Part shown: positions 20,038-30,197 of the stretch, one piece after another | Layout of the letters: every line of letters starts with the position of its first letter | Position numbering within the stretch: position 1 is the first letter of the stretch | From: Saprolegnia diclina VS20 | Taxonomy: Eukaryota > Oomycota > Saprolegniomycetes > Saprolegniales > Saprolegniaceae | NCBI RefSeq assembly: GCF_000281045.1 | Contig: NW_008246093.1 | Span: 346,986-379,711 of the forward strand | Direction of reading: 5' to 3' | DNA: 32,726 nucleotides | Made by a program: the position numbers and the translations under genes | Notes under the pieces: model-generated | What the model saw: the letters and a program-made list of their open reading frames with translations, nothing else | Database searches by the model: none | What the model was told of the DNA's origin: nothing

Positions 20038-20053
20038 AAATTGACAAGTGGAT
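20038..20053 (-). promoter_or_regulatory. Weak oomycete core-promoter match of cystathionine beta-synthase
   Basis: The minus strand reads ATCCACTTGTCAATTT, matching GCTCATTYYNCAWTTT at 11 of 16 positions, best in the CAATTT half. It ends about 20 nt upstream of the ATG at 20017. Confidence 0.45.
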
Positions 20054-21096
20054 CCTGCCCTCTGGAAACCCTCTGAACGATTCCGCCAATCACAGGCGCC
20101 GAATCTTCAACGTATCACTTGAATATTGGCCAACGTGGGCAAAACATCGGGATATTGGGACAAAGCCCAGTTTGTCCACAGCAATTCGAGTGACCACAAC
20201 CTACGCGACCCAGTGCGGTCGCCATAGCAAGGCAAGACCCGACGCCTCTCGAACAGTCTCGTGCTCTGCTTCGAGGTAGCGTCCGGCGGCCACTGTATTT
20301 TGAAGCTGCTACGTGCGATGCGACGCCATTCGCTGGACCAGAAAGGCCATGGTGCTGCTGGGCATCGAGGGCACGAACAGCACGAGCAAGCGATGGCGAG
20401 GCCATTAGCTCTAGTAGACCGGTAGCAGCTTCACCATCGTGCGATCATAGCAGTGACCAACATATATGCAAGTGTGAAATAAACGTAGGACAAGAGCATC
20501 GCCGGTTGTGGTCGAATGCGCCTATGCTGCGCGGGGTGAGATCTTATTGCGGTGCTGCGGTAAGATATGATTGTGACCTTGCGGTGCACGGTTATTAGCT
20601 ACTCGTGCTTCAAAGTGCAGAATGACACTGTCGGCTCAAGTGGGCGCGTGACGCAGCTTGGCTGGCCGTGCCCCAAGGCATCTCCATGATGTCGTCGGTC
20701 GTGCGCTTGTTTCTCCCGAGTTTGTCCCTTGCAGCTCCAAGATCGCGCGTCACTGAACCCAAACCAGAGTTGCCAAGGTGCAGGTAAAACCATCGGGCGA
20801 GGTTTGTCCCAAGGCAAAGTGAGCTGGCGGAATTCTGTTGGTCGACGCGTGTCGCAGCACAAAGGGTGGCTGCGAAGACGTTCGCCGCTTGCCCAACGTG
20901 TGCTGGCGTGTTGGTGCGATCTGACTGGCTACTCGCGATGGATGACGTCCGAAGCCGGCAGATTTCCAGGCAACGACCTTGAGAGGCACTGAGCGAAGAG
21001 CACCAGCATTGCGCTTCATGTGCGCGCACTTGGCACGCGTGTAGTTTAGCGCGTCGTCGGCGTCTCGCGCTTTATTGGTGGAGCTGGAAAAAGTGT
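20054..21096. other. Intergenic region
   Basis: Open frames of 85-140 codons occur on the minus strand around 20599-21029 in two overlapping phases, lacking recognisable domains and convincing splice links. No repeats or RNA genes are evident. I cannot support a gene here. Confidence 0.35.
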
Positions 21097-22060
21097 TTGG
21101 TAATCATTGCTGTCGCCGTGCATCAGGATGAGAACGGTCTCTTCTGGTCCTCGACCTTGTCGACGGACGAGGGCGTCCACGGGCGCAAGGACATTATTGT
21201 CACTCGAACGGTGCAACAGAACGGCGGTTCTTCTCAGGATTCCTACCGTGCCCCGAAACGCCGTCGCCGGATTGGGCGTGGACGCTCAGTCCATCTCAAA
21301 AAGCGTGGACGAGTTGTCCCGTCGACGTCCTATATCCGACGCGAGCTCGCCTGTCTTGAGCAACCAGCTGCGGCAAACCAATGTCAACGAGAAGCATACA
21401 TGCTTTGTTGCACAAGCATCGCGCTTGTCAGCAACACGGTCGCGCTTGGCTCTTTGGTGCTTTGCCGAGCTGAATGTCGGGATGCCAAGTGCGATGTACG
21501 AGTACGGGCACATCTCCCAGCACGGGTCGAACGAGGACCTTCCACAACACTTTCATTAACAGTAGTCGCAGCACACTCGTCAAGAGGTAAGAGGCGAGGT
21601 GTCCATGAGTATGCCGACTCCATAGCAGAAATGGCACATTTGACGCGCATCCAGCCAGATCCGATGATACGCAAGCCAGTCTTCGAGGGATTCTTCCTCT
21701 GCAATCCCATCGCTCGAATCTATCGGCGGTAATGGCGCTGACCTAGGAGACAAGAATGTCATACGAGTTCATGGTCCAAGCCTATCTCTTGAGCTATCCC
21801 TTGACGACGGTGCCGGTACACCACTGGCTCGAGCGGCGTACTACGACCAGTCGCTGGCCATTGGGTGGTCGGTCGACAGCCTCGTACTGGTCGCGCCACT
21901 CTGCAGTGGCAAAGCCACGGCGTCGTTGCGAATTGAAGCTAAAAACACCCAACTAGCCGCGTCCAATTTGCACCCAAACCGCGCACGGCGACGTCATGGA
22001 CCTGCGACCACCACACGAGTTTGCACGCTTCCATTCCTCACACAGGTCGTTAGCAGTCCC
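21097..22060 (+). other. Coding-like island, possible unrecognised or decayed gene
   Basis: Several plus-strand frames look protein-like but cannot be joined with confidence. One at about 21107-21559 contains SKSVDELSRRRPISDASS; another, opening after a possible acceptor near 21748, contains the regular alternating pattern SLSLELSLDDGAGTPLARAA followed by LAIGWSVDSLVLVAPL, suggestive of a beta-rich domain. A competing frame at 21097-21732 is also open. Frame changes at places without good splice sites suggest either a gene with exons I have mis-phased or a pseudogene. No core promoter was located. Confidence 0.25.
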
Positions 22061-22299
22061 ATGTAGTGTCTTCTCGACCAGCAACCACTAGTGGCTTGGA
22101 AGAGAGCGCCGCTGTTTGACGAAGCACCCTTTGAAAAAACATCGAAAATGGCGTGCGTCTAGCCATTTGCCGCATCCATGCAGTCGCCCTTGAAGTTTCA
22201 GCAAGCCACCTGCCCTCAAAGCGCACTTAATCCGCCTAGACGCATAATTTGTATGCGATGACGAGCGACCTGATAACGTACGTCGGCGCACTTTACAGG

Positions 22300-22315
22300 A
22301 CTCACTTTGCACCTC
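22300..22315 (+). promoter_or_regulatory. Oomycete core-promoter match of the SAPS-PH-FYVE gene
   Basis: ACTCACTTTGCACCTC matches GCTCATTYYNCAWTTT at 11 of 16 positions and resembles the asparagine synthetase promoter over CTCACTTTGCA. It ends 19 nt before the ATG at 22335, which supports that ATG over any upstream exon. Confidence 0.5.
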
Positions 22316-22334
22316 GGCGGCAGACTCGGACGCG

Positions 22335-25300
22335 ATGCCAGGCGCCGGGATGGAGCCGCTCTTCCTCTGGAACACGTCGGCGGCCAAGAAGTCGGACTTG
22401 AACCCGACCGACTCGACCATGGCGCGCAAGTTCAAGCGCGCTTGCGACGAGATCTCGACCGCGTACCTCAACGGACGGTAGCCACAAGCCACGGTCCATG
22501 CTCCTGCCGGCTCATGGTGCTCTGTAGCGTCGCGCTAGAAGATATATTGAACGAGACCATGAGTGAAGCGCTTCTGGTTTACATCTCGGAGCACATGCCA
22601 GCGGCCATGCGCAGCGCGCTGCGGACGCCCGAGACCATGCAAGACACGCTACGGCTCGCGCTGGGCATCACAACCGACCGCGCCAAGGTATGCCGCCCTC
22701 GCCTCGCTCGCGCCCATAGCTATCTGCGTAGCCGATCTCTGTGGAGACACAGCACTTGGCGTCCGGGCTCTTCCTCCTCGTGCACACCAAAGGCAGCGTC
22801 GTCCAGTGCAACACGTCGTTCCAGCCCGGCCATGCGACACGGTGCTCGAACCTCTGGCACTACATCTACGAAGCCATCATCGACTGCGCGACGTCGCAGA
22901 CCACGTTCTTTGTCGAGGGCGACGACGGCTTTGCTCGCCTCGCCGCCTCGTACGCGACGGTACGTCCATGCCGTCAAGGAAGAGAGGTTGACGATTGATG
23001 CCTGTAAAGATGATCAAGCACGCGGTCATGGACTGGCACAAGGGCACGTGCGTCTTGGCGCACCTCGGGCAGCACCCCGAGCACGTCGACTTTCTCCTCG
23101 AGCACATGTACAACGACAACATTATGTTGTCGATGATCCGCCTCATCTACTGCGACCATGCGATGGCGAGCATGCAGTCGGTCAAGAACATGCGGCTCAT
23201 GCGCAAGCTGCTCGCAAAACTACTCTCGCCCGAGCCCGGCCTCGTCACCCTCAAGCCTAACCTCTCAATCGCACTGCGGTCGCTCATCCGCGCGCCGTAT
23301 GTCACTGGGCGTGGCGACCTCATCTTTGCAAAGTCCATTCCGATCGACAAGCTCACAGGTAGCGTCCTCTTCTCGACGCCTCGTTGTTCCGTCTCATGAA
23401 CACTTGTAGGCCAACCGGACTATGTCCTGCTCTGCGGTACGTCGCGGGACCTCGACAACAGCCCGATGCGACAGTTTACGTCGCGCGTACGACCACTGCG
23501 ATATTTTAACGATTTTTTTGCAAATTTCTCGATAGAAAATCCGGCATTTGGTGCACGTCTTGATCGAGAACAACACGCTGGTGCCGGGCCTCATTGCGCG
23601 CAGCTGCCACGAGTGGTCTTCGGACGCGTGCCCGTCGTTTGCGTGCTCGTCCTTGTTGGCGTCGCTCCTCGATCTGGTCACGACGGTCGAGTTTTCCGAA
23701 CGAACGGGGAAAGGCCACATTGGCATCGAGTGCAACTATTTTCCGTGCCAGACGCACCAGATTCTGAGTGTGAATCTCATGTACGGCGACGAGCCAGTCA
23801 CATTTCTCCTCAACTGCATGATGGGCGTCATGGTGACGCCGGCCAACAACCAAGGGCCGATCTCGATCAGCATGAGCCAGCTCACGTCGGTCACCAAGTC
23901 ACCCGATGGCTTTACGATCCGCATGAAACCGTCGAGTACGATGGACACATTGTCTTATAACTGACACTACAGTATGTGTAGGTCGAGAACCGATGCATTT
24001 TACCACGCCCAACGCCGCGGTGCAGGCGCAATGCATCGCCGGTCTCAACAACGCGCTCGAAGGCAACCTCGTCGAGCTCGACATCTTTTGCAGCGAAGAC
24101 TGGAAGTCCAACGTGGCCGAGTACCAGCAGCTGCGTCTCGCCATGGTGCAGTCCCTCGTACGTAGAGCGTCTGTGGTGCGCCATGTTGATAGAAGAGCGT
24201 AGGAGGCTGCGCTGCCCGCGACCGTCCGCAACACGATGATGACGTGGACCGAGCACCAGCCGGGCTTGTCATGGAAGCTCACGCACATCTGCGACGTGAT
24301 CCAGGCCATGGTCGGCATGGAGTCGAAGCGGTACGCTGCGTTCTTTTGCTTGGATTTTGTTTTGATTTTTGTTTATTTTCGGATTTTCGATTTCACGCTT
24401 TTTTGTAGACTCGATGCACTGCTCGTGTCGTCCGGTGCGCTCAACGCGCTCTTGCAGTGGTATACGTTCAACCACTCGAACGCCGTGTGCTCGCACATTA
24501 CGCAAATGCTGCTCTTTTACATCAGCGACCCCAACGGGAAGCGGTCGCGCACGTGCCCTGTCATTGGGCTGCTCATGAAGGAGCTGCCGCCGCTCATTCT
24601 GCAAGCCGTCACGCAGCACCCGAACGAGTCGCGCGAGATGCTGCCGTACGTGCAGAGCCTCTACGACGCGATCGAAGCCTGCATCCAGTACGCCGTTTCA
24701 AAGGGTTAGGGTGGATGGACCCTAGCCCTACATGGGCCCGAGCTAACAGATCGAGATACGACTAGGAGCCCGCATTCGAACTCGCACTTGCGCGTCGCAC
24801 AGCTGGCCGACGCCGACCCGACGTGGCATGAGCTCTACCTGCACTTTCATGACCGGTGTCTCGAACGGTCGGCGAGTGGTCGCTTCAAGTTTGAAGCGAT
24901 GATCTCCGAGGCGCACATGCCGCTGCAGCCAGCGTTTCACAAGGACATTTTGGACCTCCTTGCGCAGCCCACGTTTGCGTCCTATGACATTGGCTCGGCG
25001 TTTCTTGTTGGCAACGGCTGTGTCTTTGGGTATCTCTCTTTTCACTTTCCATACCTTCTAAACTGATTTTTCCGTTTAGATACGTCTACAAGCAAGACCC
25101 GTCGCCGCCCGAGCCCGTCCACATTTCCGTGCCGTGGCGCCGAACGCTCGTAGTGTTTGAGCAGAGCTCGTTCAAGCTCTGGTGCTTCGTGCCGTCGCAA
25201 CACAAGCCCAACGAGCCCATCAAGTACGCTCTCGATGTCCTGGTGTCTACACTAACGTGTAAACTAGCTGGCAGTGGATCGTACCAACGGCGGTGCAGAC

Positions 25301-26068
25301 CCACTACTGCCAAGGAGAGGACGAGCACCATACGAGCATTGGCCACCACGGCTTTGACGTCATCTCGGACCTTCAGCACAACGGGACCATCTGGCGACTG
25401 TGCACGACCGCGCTGCACGAACGCGACGAGTGGCTCAAGGTGTTTCAGTCGGCGACCGCGACCATTTCAGCGCTGGGTACTAACTATCCCAACAGTTGCA
25501 ACACGATATGTAAGATCGGATGTAGCTTCGCATTATGCGGCAGCGTCGCCCACGAAACCAAAGAAGAAGGTGACCAACTGCATCATGTGCAATGCAGCGT
25601 TCCACGTCTTCAAGCGGCCGTACGCGTGCCACCGGTGCGGCCTCGGCATCTGCGGCAAGTGTTCCAAGGTATATTTGACCGTGTTTCGTTGTGAAATGAC
25701 AATTTTGTTAGTTTTTCAAACCGATTCCTGAAATGGGCGTGTACACGCCGGTGCGGCACTGCCAAAAGTGCTTTGAGGCGTCGGGCGGCGCCATGTCCGA
25801 GAGCTGCCCCGTCCAACTCATGGGCGGTCTCCCAATGATCCACGAAGACCACGGCCACGTCAACGACGTCGACCGCATCGGCGGCTTCCTCGAGCCAAAA
25901 ACCGTCAAATCCCAGCGCGGTCTCCAGAAACCAAAGCTGATTGCGATACCGGACGATGGCGACGTGGCGGAAATGAGCTTTCCGACGACGCCGATGCAAG
26001 TTGAGGACGTGCTCTTGCCGATCGAAGCGGAAAAGGAAGCGTCCCCGAAAGAGAGCGAGACCAAGTAA
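22335..26068 (+). CDS. SAPS-like (PP6 regulatory subunit-type) protein with PH and FYVE domains
   Basis: Fourteen exons (22335-22477, 22528-22687, 22732-22959, 23010-23358, 23410-23486, 23536-23935, 23982-24157, 24203-24330, 24409-24704, 24750-25029, 25080-25223, 25268-25476, 25526-25668, 25712-26068) encode 1029 residues. The first 650 or so follow the layout of SAPS proteins, which bind PP6/Sit4 phosphatase: an LEDILNE-type opening, the helical core HPEHVDFLLEHMYNDNIMLS, and a later repeat LDALLVSSGALNALLQWYTF. A PH-like domain (about 730-862) ends RDEWLKVFQSA. A FYVE-type zinc finger has all eight Cys (882, 885, 898, 901, 906, 909, 928, 931), but the usual RRHHCR lipid-binding motif is replaced by RPYACHRC. 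The architecture suggests phosphatase control at endosomal membranes; this is inference. The SAPS assignment is moderate; the FYVE and exon chain are strong. Intron 24331-24408 is unusually long (78 nt), T-rich and stop-free. Confidence 0.8.
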
Positions 26069-26503
26069 CTCGCGCTCCAACATGTACTTGGTAGAAATAT
26101 ACATATACAGAGATGTCGTGTCACCTTGGTATCCACTCGATACACATCGTTTGAGAAAGGATTATTGTTATCAAGTCGAGCATGGCGCACTGTAGCCGTT
26201 GATTGGCCAATGAAGGTGGATAAATGATCAAACCAAGAAGCCATGTGGTGAAGTATCGACGTGGCGCATTGGCTTGACAAATTCTTTCAACTGTCAAGTT
26301 GCCAGTGGCACTTTCAACGGTTTGTTTCAATACTTCAAGTTAGCGACCAGAGTGTCACCCAATGAACACATGTCTGTGACAATCATTGCCCAATGATCTA
26401 TCTCTATCAAGAAAATGTATTAATGTATCGGAAATATATCAAAGTATCATGAGTGGGACCAAGTGTGGCGGATGCTTGTCACTTTTGAATTGAGATTGGT
26501 ACG
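26069..26503. other. Intergenic spacer upstream of kinase-like gene 1
   Basis: A/T-rich DNA with no frame of interest. Short repeated words such as CAATCATTGCCCAATGAT and CAATGAA occur, none forming a clear element. A core-promoter match lies at its 3' end. Confidence 0.5.
26477..26492 (+). promoter_or_regulatory. Weak oomycete core-promoter match of kinase-like gene 1
   Basis: TGTCACTTTTGAATTG matches GCTCATTYYNCAWTTT at 11 of 16 positions and lies 12-27 nt upstream of the ATG at 26504. Confidence 0.4.
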
Positions 26504-27561
26504 ATGACCGCAAGAGTTTGCCAACGTACCAAAGGAACTGTTGCGACTACGATCAATGAAGACTTCGACTACAGTCTAGCGTTGGTGCCTCCTTGCTTCC
26601 ACATCGTCGCACGGGGCCTTCAATTCGGGGCTGTTCTAACACTTGCCGCGACTTTCTGGACTCGCGTGCACGAAGGCACGTACTATGGTGCTCGCGTCAT
26701 CGTCAAGTTGATACTTGCCGTCGACGCCACCACGATGCGCAAAGCTTATCAACTGGCTCGAATTTCCATCGACATGCACCATCCCAACATCGTCCGCTTC
26801 TTGGGCGTCGACTACGACGACCAAACCAAGACTGTGTAGGCTTCCATTCCTATCCCTTCACCATGTCTCATCTTAATTTGTAGACTCTATGTGACCGAGC
26901 AGCTTGAGCGCGGGGACTTGGCATCCATCTTGGCCAGCGACGAAGTGCTTTCGGTCCAAGTGTGCATACAGATCCTGTTTGATGTTGCATGCGGCATGAC
27001 CTACCTCCACTCGCAGCCCAAGCCGATCATGCACCGCGACTTGCGCGCGGCCAACGTTCACATTTCGTACGTTTTTCGATTTTTGAGTGGCAACTCATCT
27101 CTATCTAGCCGCAACTACCGCGCCAAGGTGGCCAATTTCGAGCTGAGTGGCAAACGTGGCCTCGACAAGTCTCGGGTCGGCACACCAGCGTGGACGGCGC
27201 CCGAGATCTTGGCGGGCGATGCCGACTACACGGAAAAGGTCGACGTCTACAGCTTTGCGATGCGTACGTACACATTATTGTCTAACATTCTTGACGACTG
27301 AGGAATTATGATTTAGTCATGGTCGAGATTATGAACCGAAAGATGCCATACGCCGACGAATCCAAAGCCATGCCAGCGCCCCAGCTCTTGAACGAAATCG
27401 TGTCGAAGCAACGGCGACCGACAATTTTGCATCCCGAAAATTGGCCGCAACAAATGCTCAACCTTGTGGAAGCGTGCTGGGAAGAAGACGCGGAAGAGCG
27501 CCCTGCGTTCCAGTCTGTCGTCGCAGAGCTGGACACATATTTGAAACAACCGCAGGCGTGA
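26504..27561 (+). CDS. Protein kinase-like protein, probable pseudokinase (copy 1)
   Basis: Four exons (26504-26835, 26884-27066, 27109-27263, 27317-27561) encode 304 residues forming essentially one kinase-fold domain. The ATP-site Lys (K68 in VIVK) and the catalytic loop HRDLRAAN (D163, N168) are present. The DFG motif that should bind magnesium reads NFE (181-183), the Gly-rich loop is not recognisable, and I see no helix-C Glu. The activation segment ends normally (GTPAWTAPEIL), and DVYSFAM replaces the usual DVYSFG. Sequence style is TKL/tyrosine-kinase-like, common in oomycetes. Loss of the DFG Asp points to weak or no catalysis and a scaffold or allosteric role. Intron positions and phases (2, 2, 1) are the same as in the paralogue at 28506-29663, showing tandem duplication. 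Confidence 0.85.
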
Positions 27562-27810
27562 GCGTACGCCGGGTATCTATGATGTACTAGTAGAATGTAA
27601 ATGTGAATTCAATATGGCAATTCGCGTGATGAGTTATCGTCCAAAGCTTGGACGAGGCGTGGCTCGACACCAGAGTGGAGTTCCTACTTATCCACTCTTG
27701 TAGACCAGCTTGTGGAAAAACGTATTCCACTTACTATGAGGCACAAAGTTGATACTAGTAGAAACCCGTGTACAGTACCAATGACATTTGATATTCGTCG
27801 ACGAGATCCA
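27562..27810. other. Spacer between kinase-like gene 1 and the small gene
   Basis: No open frame of interest, repeat or RNA gene seen. It should hold the terminator of copy 1 and upstream promoter sequence of the small gene. Confidence 0.5.
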
Positions 27811-27826
27811 ATCCATTTCCAAATTT
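27811..27826 (+). promoter_or_regulatory. Oomycete core-promoter match of the small gene
   Basis: ATCCATTTCCAAATTT matches GCTCATTYYNCAWTTT at 12 of 16 positions, including CATT, the pyrimidines and the final AATTT block. It lies 36-51 nt upstream of the ATG at 27862. Confidence 0.5.
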
Positions 27827-27861
27827 CCGTCGCCCTCAGCATCCATACTACTGTAGTTATC

Positions 27862-28241
27862 ATGTGCCCTTCGGACCTAAAGACAGCTGCAGCACCTATT
27901 GACGCGGCACACGGTGCACGCACCGAAGACTCGGCGCGCAACGACTTGTCGCCGAGTACGACGCCACCGACCCCGCTGTCGCCTCACTCGAGCGAAAAAA
28001 GCACAGCGACCAAGGTAGACCAAACCACGTTAATTGGTCCTTATCGACTTGGAACGTTGCGTAGCGCAAAGCGCCGCCACTGCTGCCAACATCGTCGAAA
28101 CGACATTGCGCCGACACTGACGCCAGCTGGTTCGAGAGCAGCATGGCGCCGCCAGAGACCTCCGAACACGGCGCTGCCCAAGCCTCCTTGTCCCTTGACC
28201 CACCCGAGGACCTCTACGGTCCTTGTCTGTTTCGCATGTGA
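27862..28241 (+). CDS. Small Ser/Thr/Pro-rich protein, unknown
   Basis: Two exons (27862-28014, 28065-28241) separated by a 50-nt intron (GTAGAC donor, GCGTAG acceptor) encode 109 residues. The model is supported by exact frame closure across a typical intron and a core-promoter match upstream; without splicing the frame changes character and runs on to 28449. I do not recognise the protein. It is rich in Ser, Thr, Pro and Ala and probably disordered, with Ser/Thr-Pro sites (STTPPTPLSPH) and two basic clusters (TKRKAPP and SSKRH) that could form a bipartite nuclear signal. The C-terminus PPEDLYGPCLFRM is less biased and could be a short binding motif. It sits between the two kinase paralogues, but no functional link is shown. 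Confidence 0.6.
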
Positions 28242-28505
28242 ACCTCGCAAGGGCACCTGCAACGAGAACAGCGATTTATCAACTGTGGTCGCTATATCAT
28301 TGTATGCGTCGATGCCATTGGCCGTCATTTTCGCACGCGATAAAAATGATCAATTGGTACTGTACATTTCTGAAATGCAAATTCACCAACTGGCCAATCA
28401 CAACACCTCATTTCCTGTTTGCAACATATTTTTAGCCAATCCGCTGTAAGAATTCTCACCGACGGTAGTTGCTGTCCGGACGGCAGAGTCGGATTTCGCG
28501 TGCAA

Positions 28506-29663
28506 ATGGACAAGCCAGCGCCGGCGCCCCAAGTCCTCGACAACCTCCCGGTATGCTTCAAGATCGACGAAGCGGCGCTGGTGCCTGGTGCGGCCTCGCC
28601 CACGCCGGCGTGCGCCATGTGGACAGGCGTCTTTTACGGCACGTACCATGGGTCGCCCGTCCTCATCAAGGAGGCCGCGTTGGCGGACGATGCCAAGCAG
28701 CGCGAGATCTACCGCGTCGTGCGCTTGGCCATGGACATGTATCATCCCAACATCGCCCAGTTCTTTGGCGTGAGCTTCAATAACCCGGAGAAGAAGCGCG
28801 TGTACGCCGCTCTACCATGCCCGCTCGCCTCCTCATTCTCCTCTCTTTGTAGACGCTTGGTGATCGAGCGGCTCGAGCGCGGCGACTTGGCGGCCATCTT
28901 GGCCAGTGACGAAGAGCTCTCGGTGCAGCGCTGCGTGCAGATCATGTGCGACGTCGCCTGCGCGATGTCCTACTTGCACGCGCAGGCCAAGCCGATTTTG
29001 CACCGCGACTTGCGCGCCGCCAACGTGCACATCTCGTACGTGTCTTCCGCGAAATGCACTTGACTGATATCATTTACTCTAGGCACGACTACCGCGCCAA
29101 GCTCGTCAACTTTGAATTCGGCGGCAAGCTCGGCCTCGACAAGACGCTGATCGGGACACCGGCGTGGGCCGCGCCCGAGATCTTGGCGGGCGACGCCGAC
29201 TACACGGAAAAGGTCGACGTCTACAGCTTTGCCATGCGTACGTGCACATTATTGTCTGCATTCTGAAGGACTTACGAAGCTCAATCTAGTCATGATTGAG
29301 ATTATGAACCGCAAGGTGCCATATTCCGAAGAGCCCAACGACCTGCCCGCGCGGATGCTACTGGAACAAATCGTCATGCAAGCCCGCCGCCCGCGCATCA
29401 TGGAGCGCGAGAGATGGCCGCGGCCGCTCCTCCACCTCGTCGACTCGTGCTGGCAGAAGGACCCGACCGTGCGCCCGTCTTTTGATGGCATTGCGACCAA
29501 GCTCCACGCGATTCTGAAGCCCCCATCAAGCCCCACGAAGCGTCTCAATTCGGCTCGGTCGACAAAGGTTGGGACGACCACTGGCAGCGTCGAGGACAGC
29601 GAAGATGGAAATGCCAAGCGAGCCCGGTGCGCAGTTGACAGTCGCGATGACCCGTCGACGTAA
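28506..29663 (+). CDS. Protein kinase-like protein, probable pseudokinase (copy 2)
   Basis: Four exons (28506-28801, 28853-29035, 29083-29237, 29290-29663) encode 335 residues. The kinase fold has an aromatic, Gly-containing N-lobe loop (TGVFYGTYHG), the ATP-site Lys K55 (VLIKEA), a possible helix-C Glu (QREIYR) and the catalytic loop HRDLRAAN (D151, N156). As in copy 1 the DFG motif is NFE (169-171). The activation segment end (GTPAWAAPEIL) is intact. A C-terminal extension of about 50 residues absent from copy 1 is rich in Ser, Thr and charged residues, with a basic NAKRAR stretch that may be a nuclear signal. The ATG at 28506 was preferred because the frame upstream has no other ATG; there is no strong core promoter. 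Copy 2 is the GC-richer of the pair and better preserved. Confidence 0.86.
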
Positions 29664-30197
29664 AGCCCTCTGCATCGTATCGTAGTCGACGGAGTTTTAA
29701 CTGGCTGGTATGTACACTATTTAAAAAACGCTTACATATTGTCTATCGCTCGAGCACCTCAATGTGAGTAGTTTGTACGTGTTGCTAGTACCTGCAGCGA
29801 GCAAGAACGCGACGACGAATATGGTTGCGCAGCCGTTCGAGCCAGTTTGGACAAGGCAACGACGCGCCTAATCGCTATCCAATCACAAGCTGTTCCTAAA
29901 TCGTTTATATATTGTCATGCAAATAAGAGCTTATTTGTTGTTGGTAGCCCATTGCTCGAGGTGCAGAAGCACTCGAGTGGAGGACTGGAACTGACCAGCT
30001 TGCAGCTTGCAGTTGCAAGCGCACTTATGAGGATACATTGATCGAACCTGGTGCAGCCCCATGTTCCGTTCTATAGTCCGAATTAAGTGCGCCGCATCAA
30101 TACAAATCCCGAGTACTTCTATTAAGTACGCCTCCGAAATCGAACTTGGAGAGATCTCTCCGCGAGATCCGACGCACTTATTGGAGTGATCGACTGG
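29664..30197. other. Intergenic region
   Basis: A plus-strand frame from about 29777 to 30041 is open for roughly 88 codons but has no ATG and no clear splice link. Near 30000 the short word CAGCTTG is repeated. No gene, RNA or mobile element can be supported. Confidence 0.4.

Noticed and set aside
24703-24715. GGGTTAGGG resembling a telomere repeat unit
   Set aside because: A single short occurrence at an intron donor inside a gene; no array.
25477-25495. 19-nt intron after the PH domain of the SAPS-like gene
   Set aside because: Too short to splice; the acceptor at 25525 gives a normal 49-nt intron in the same phase.
27712-28449. Unspliced 245-codon frame upstream of kinase copy 2
   Set aside because: It begins at a non-ATG codon and passes through a good 50-nt intron; the spliced 109-residue model with an ATG and core promoter explains the sequence better.
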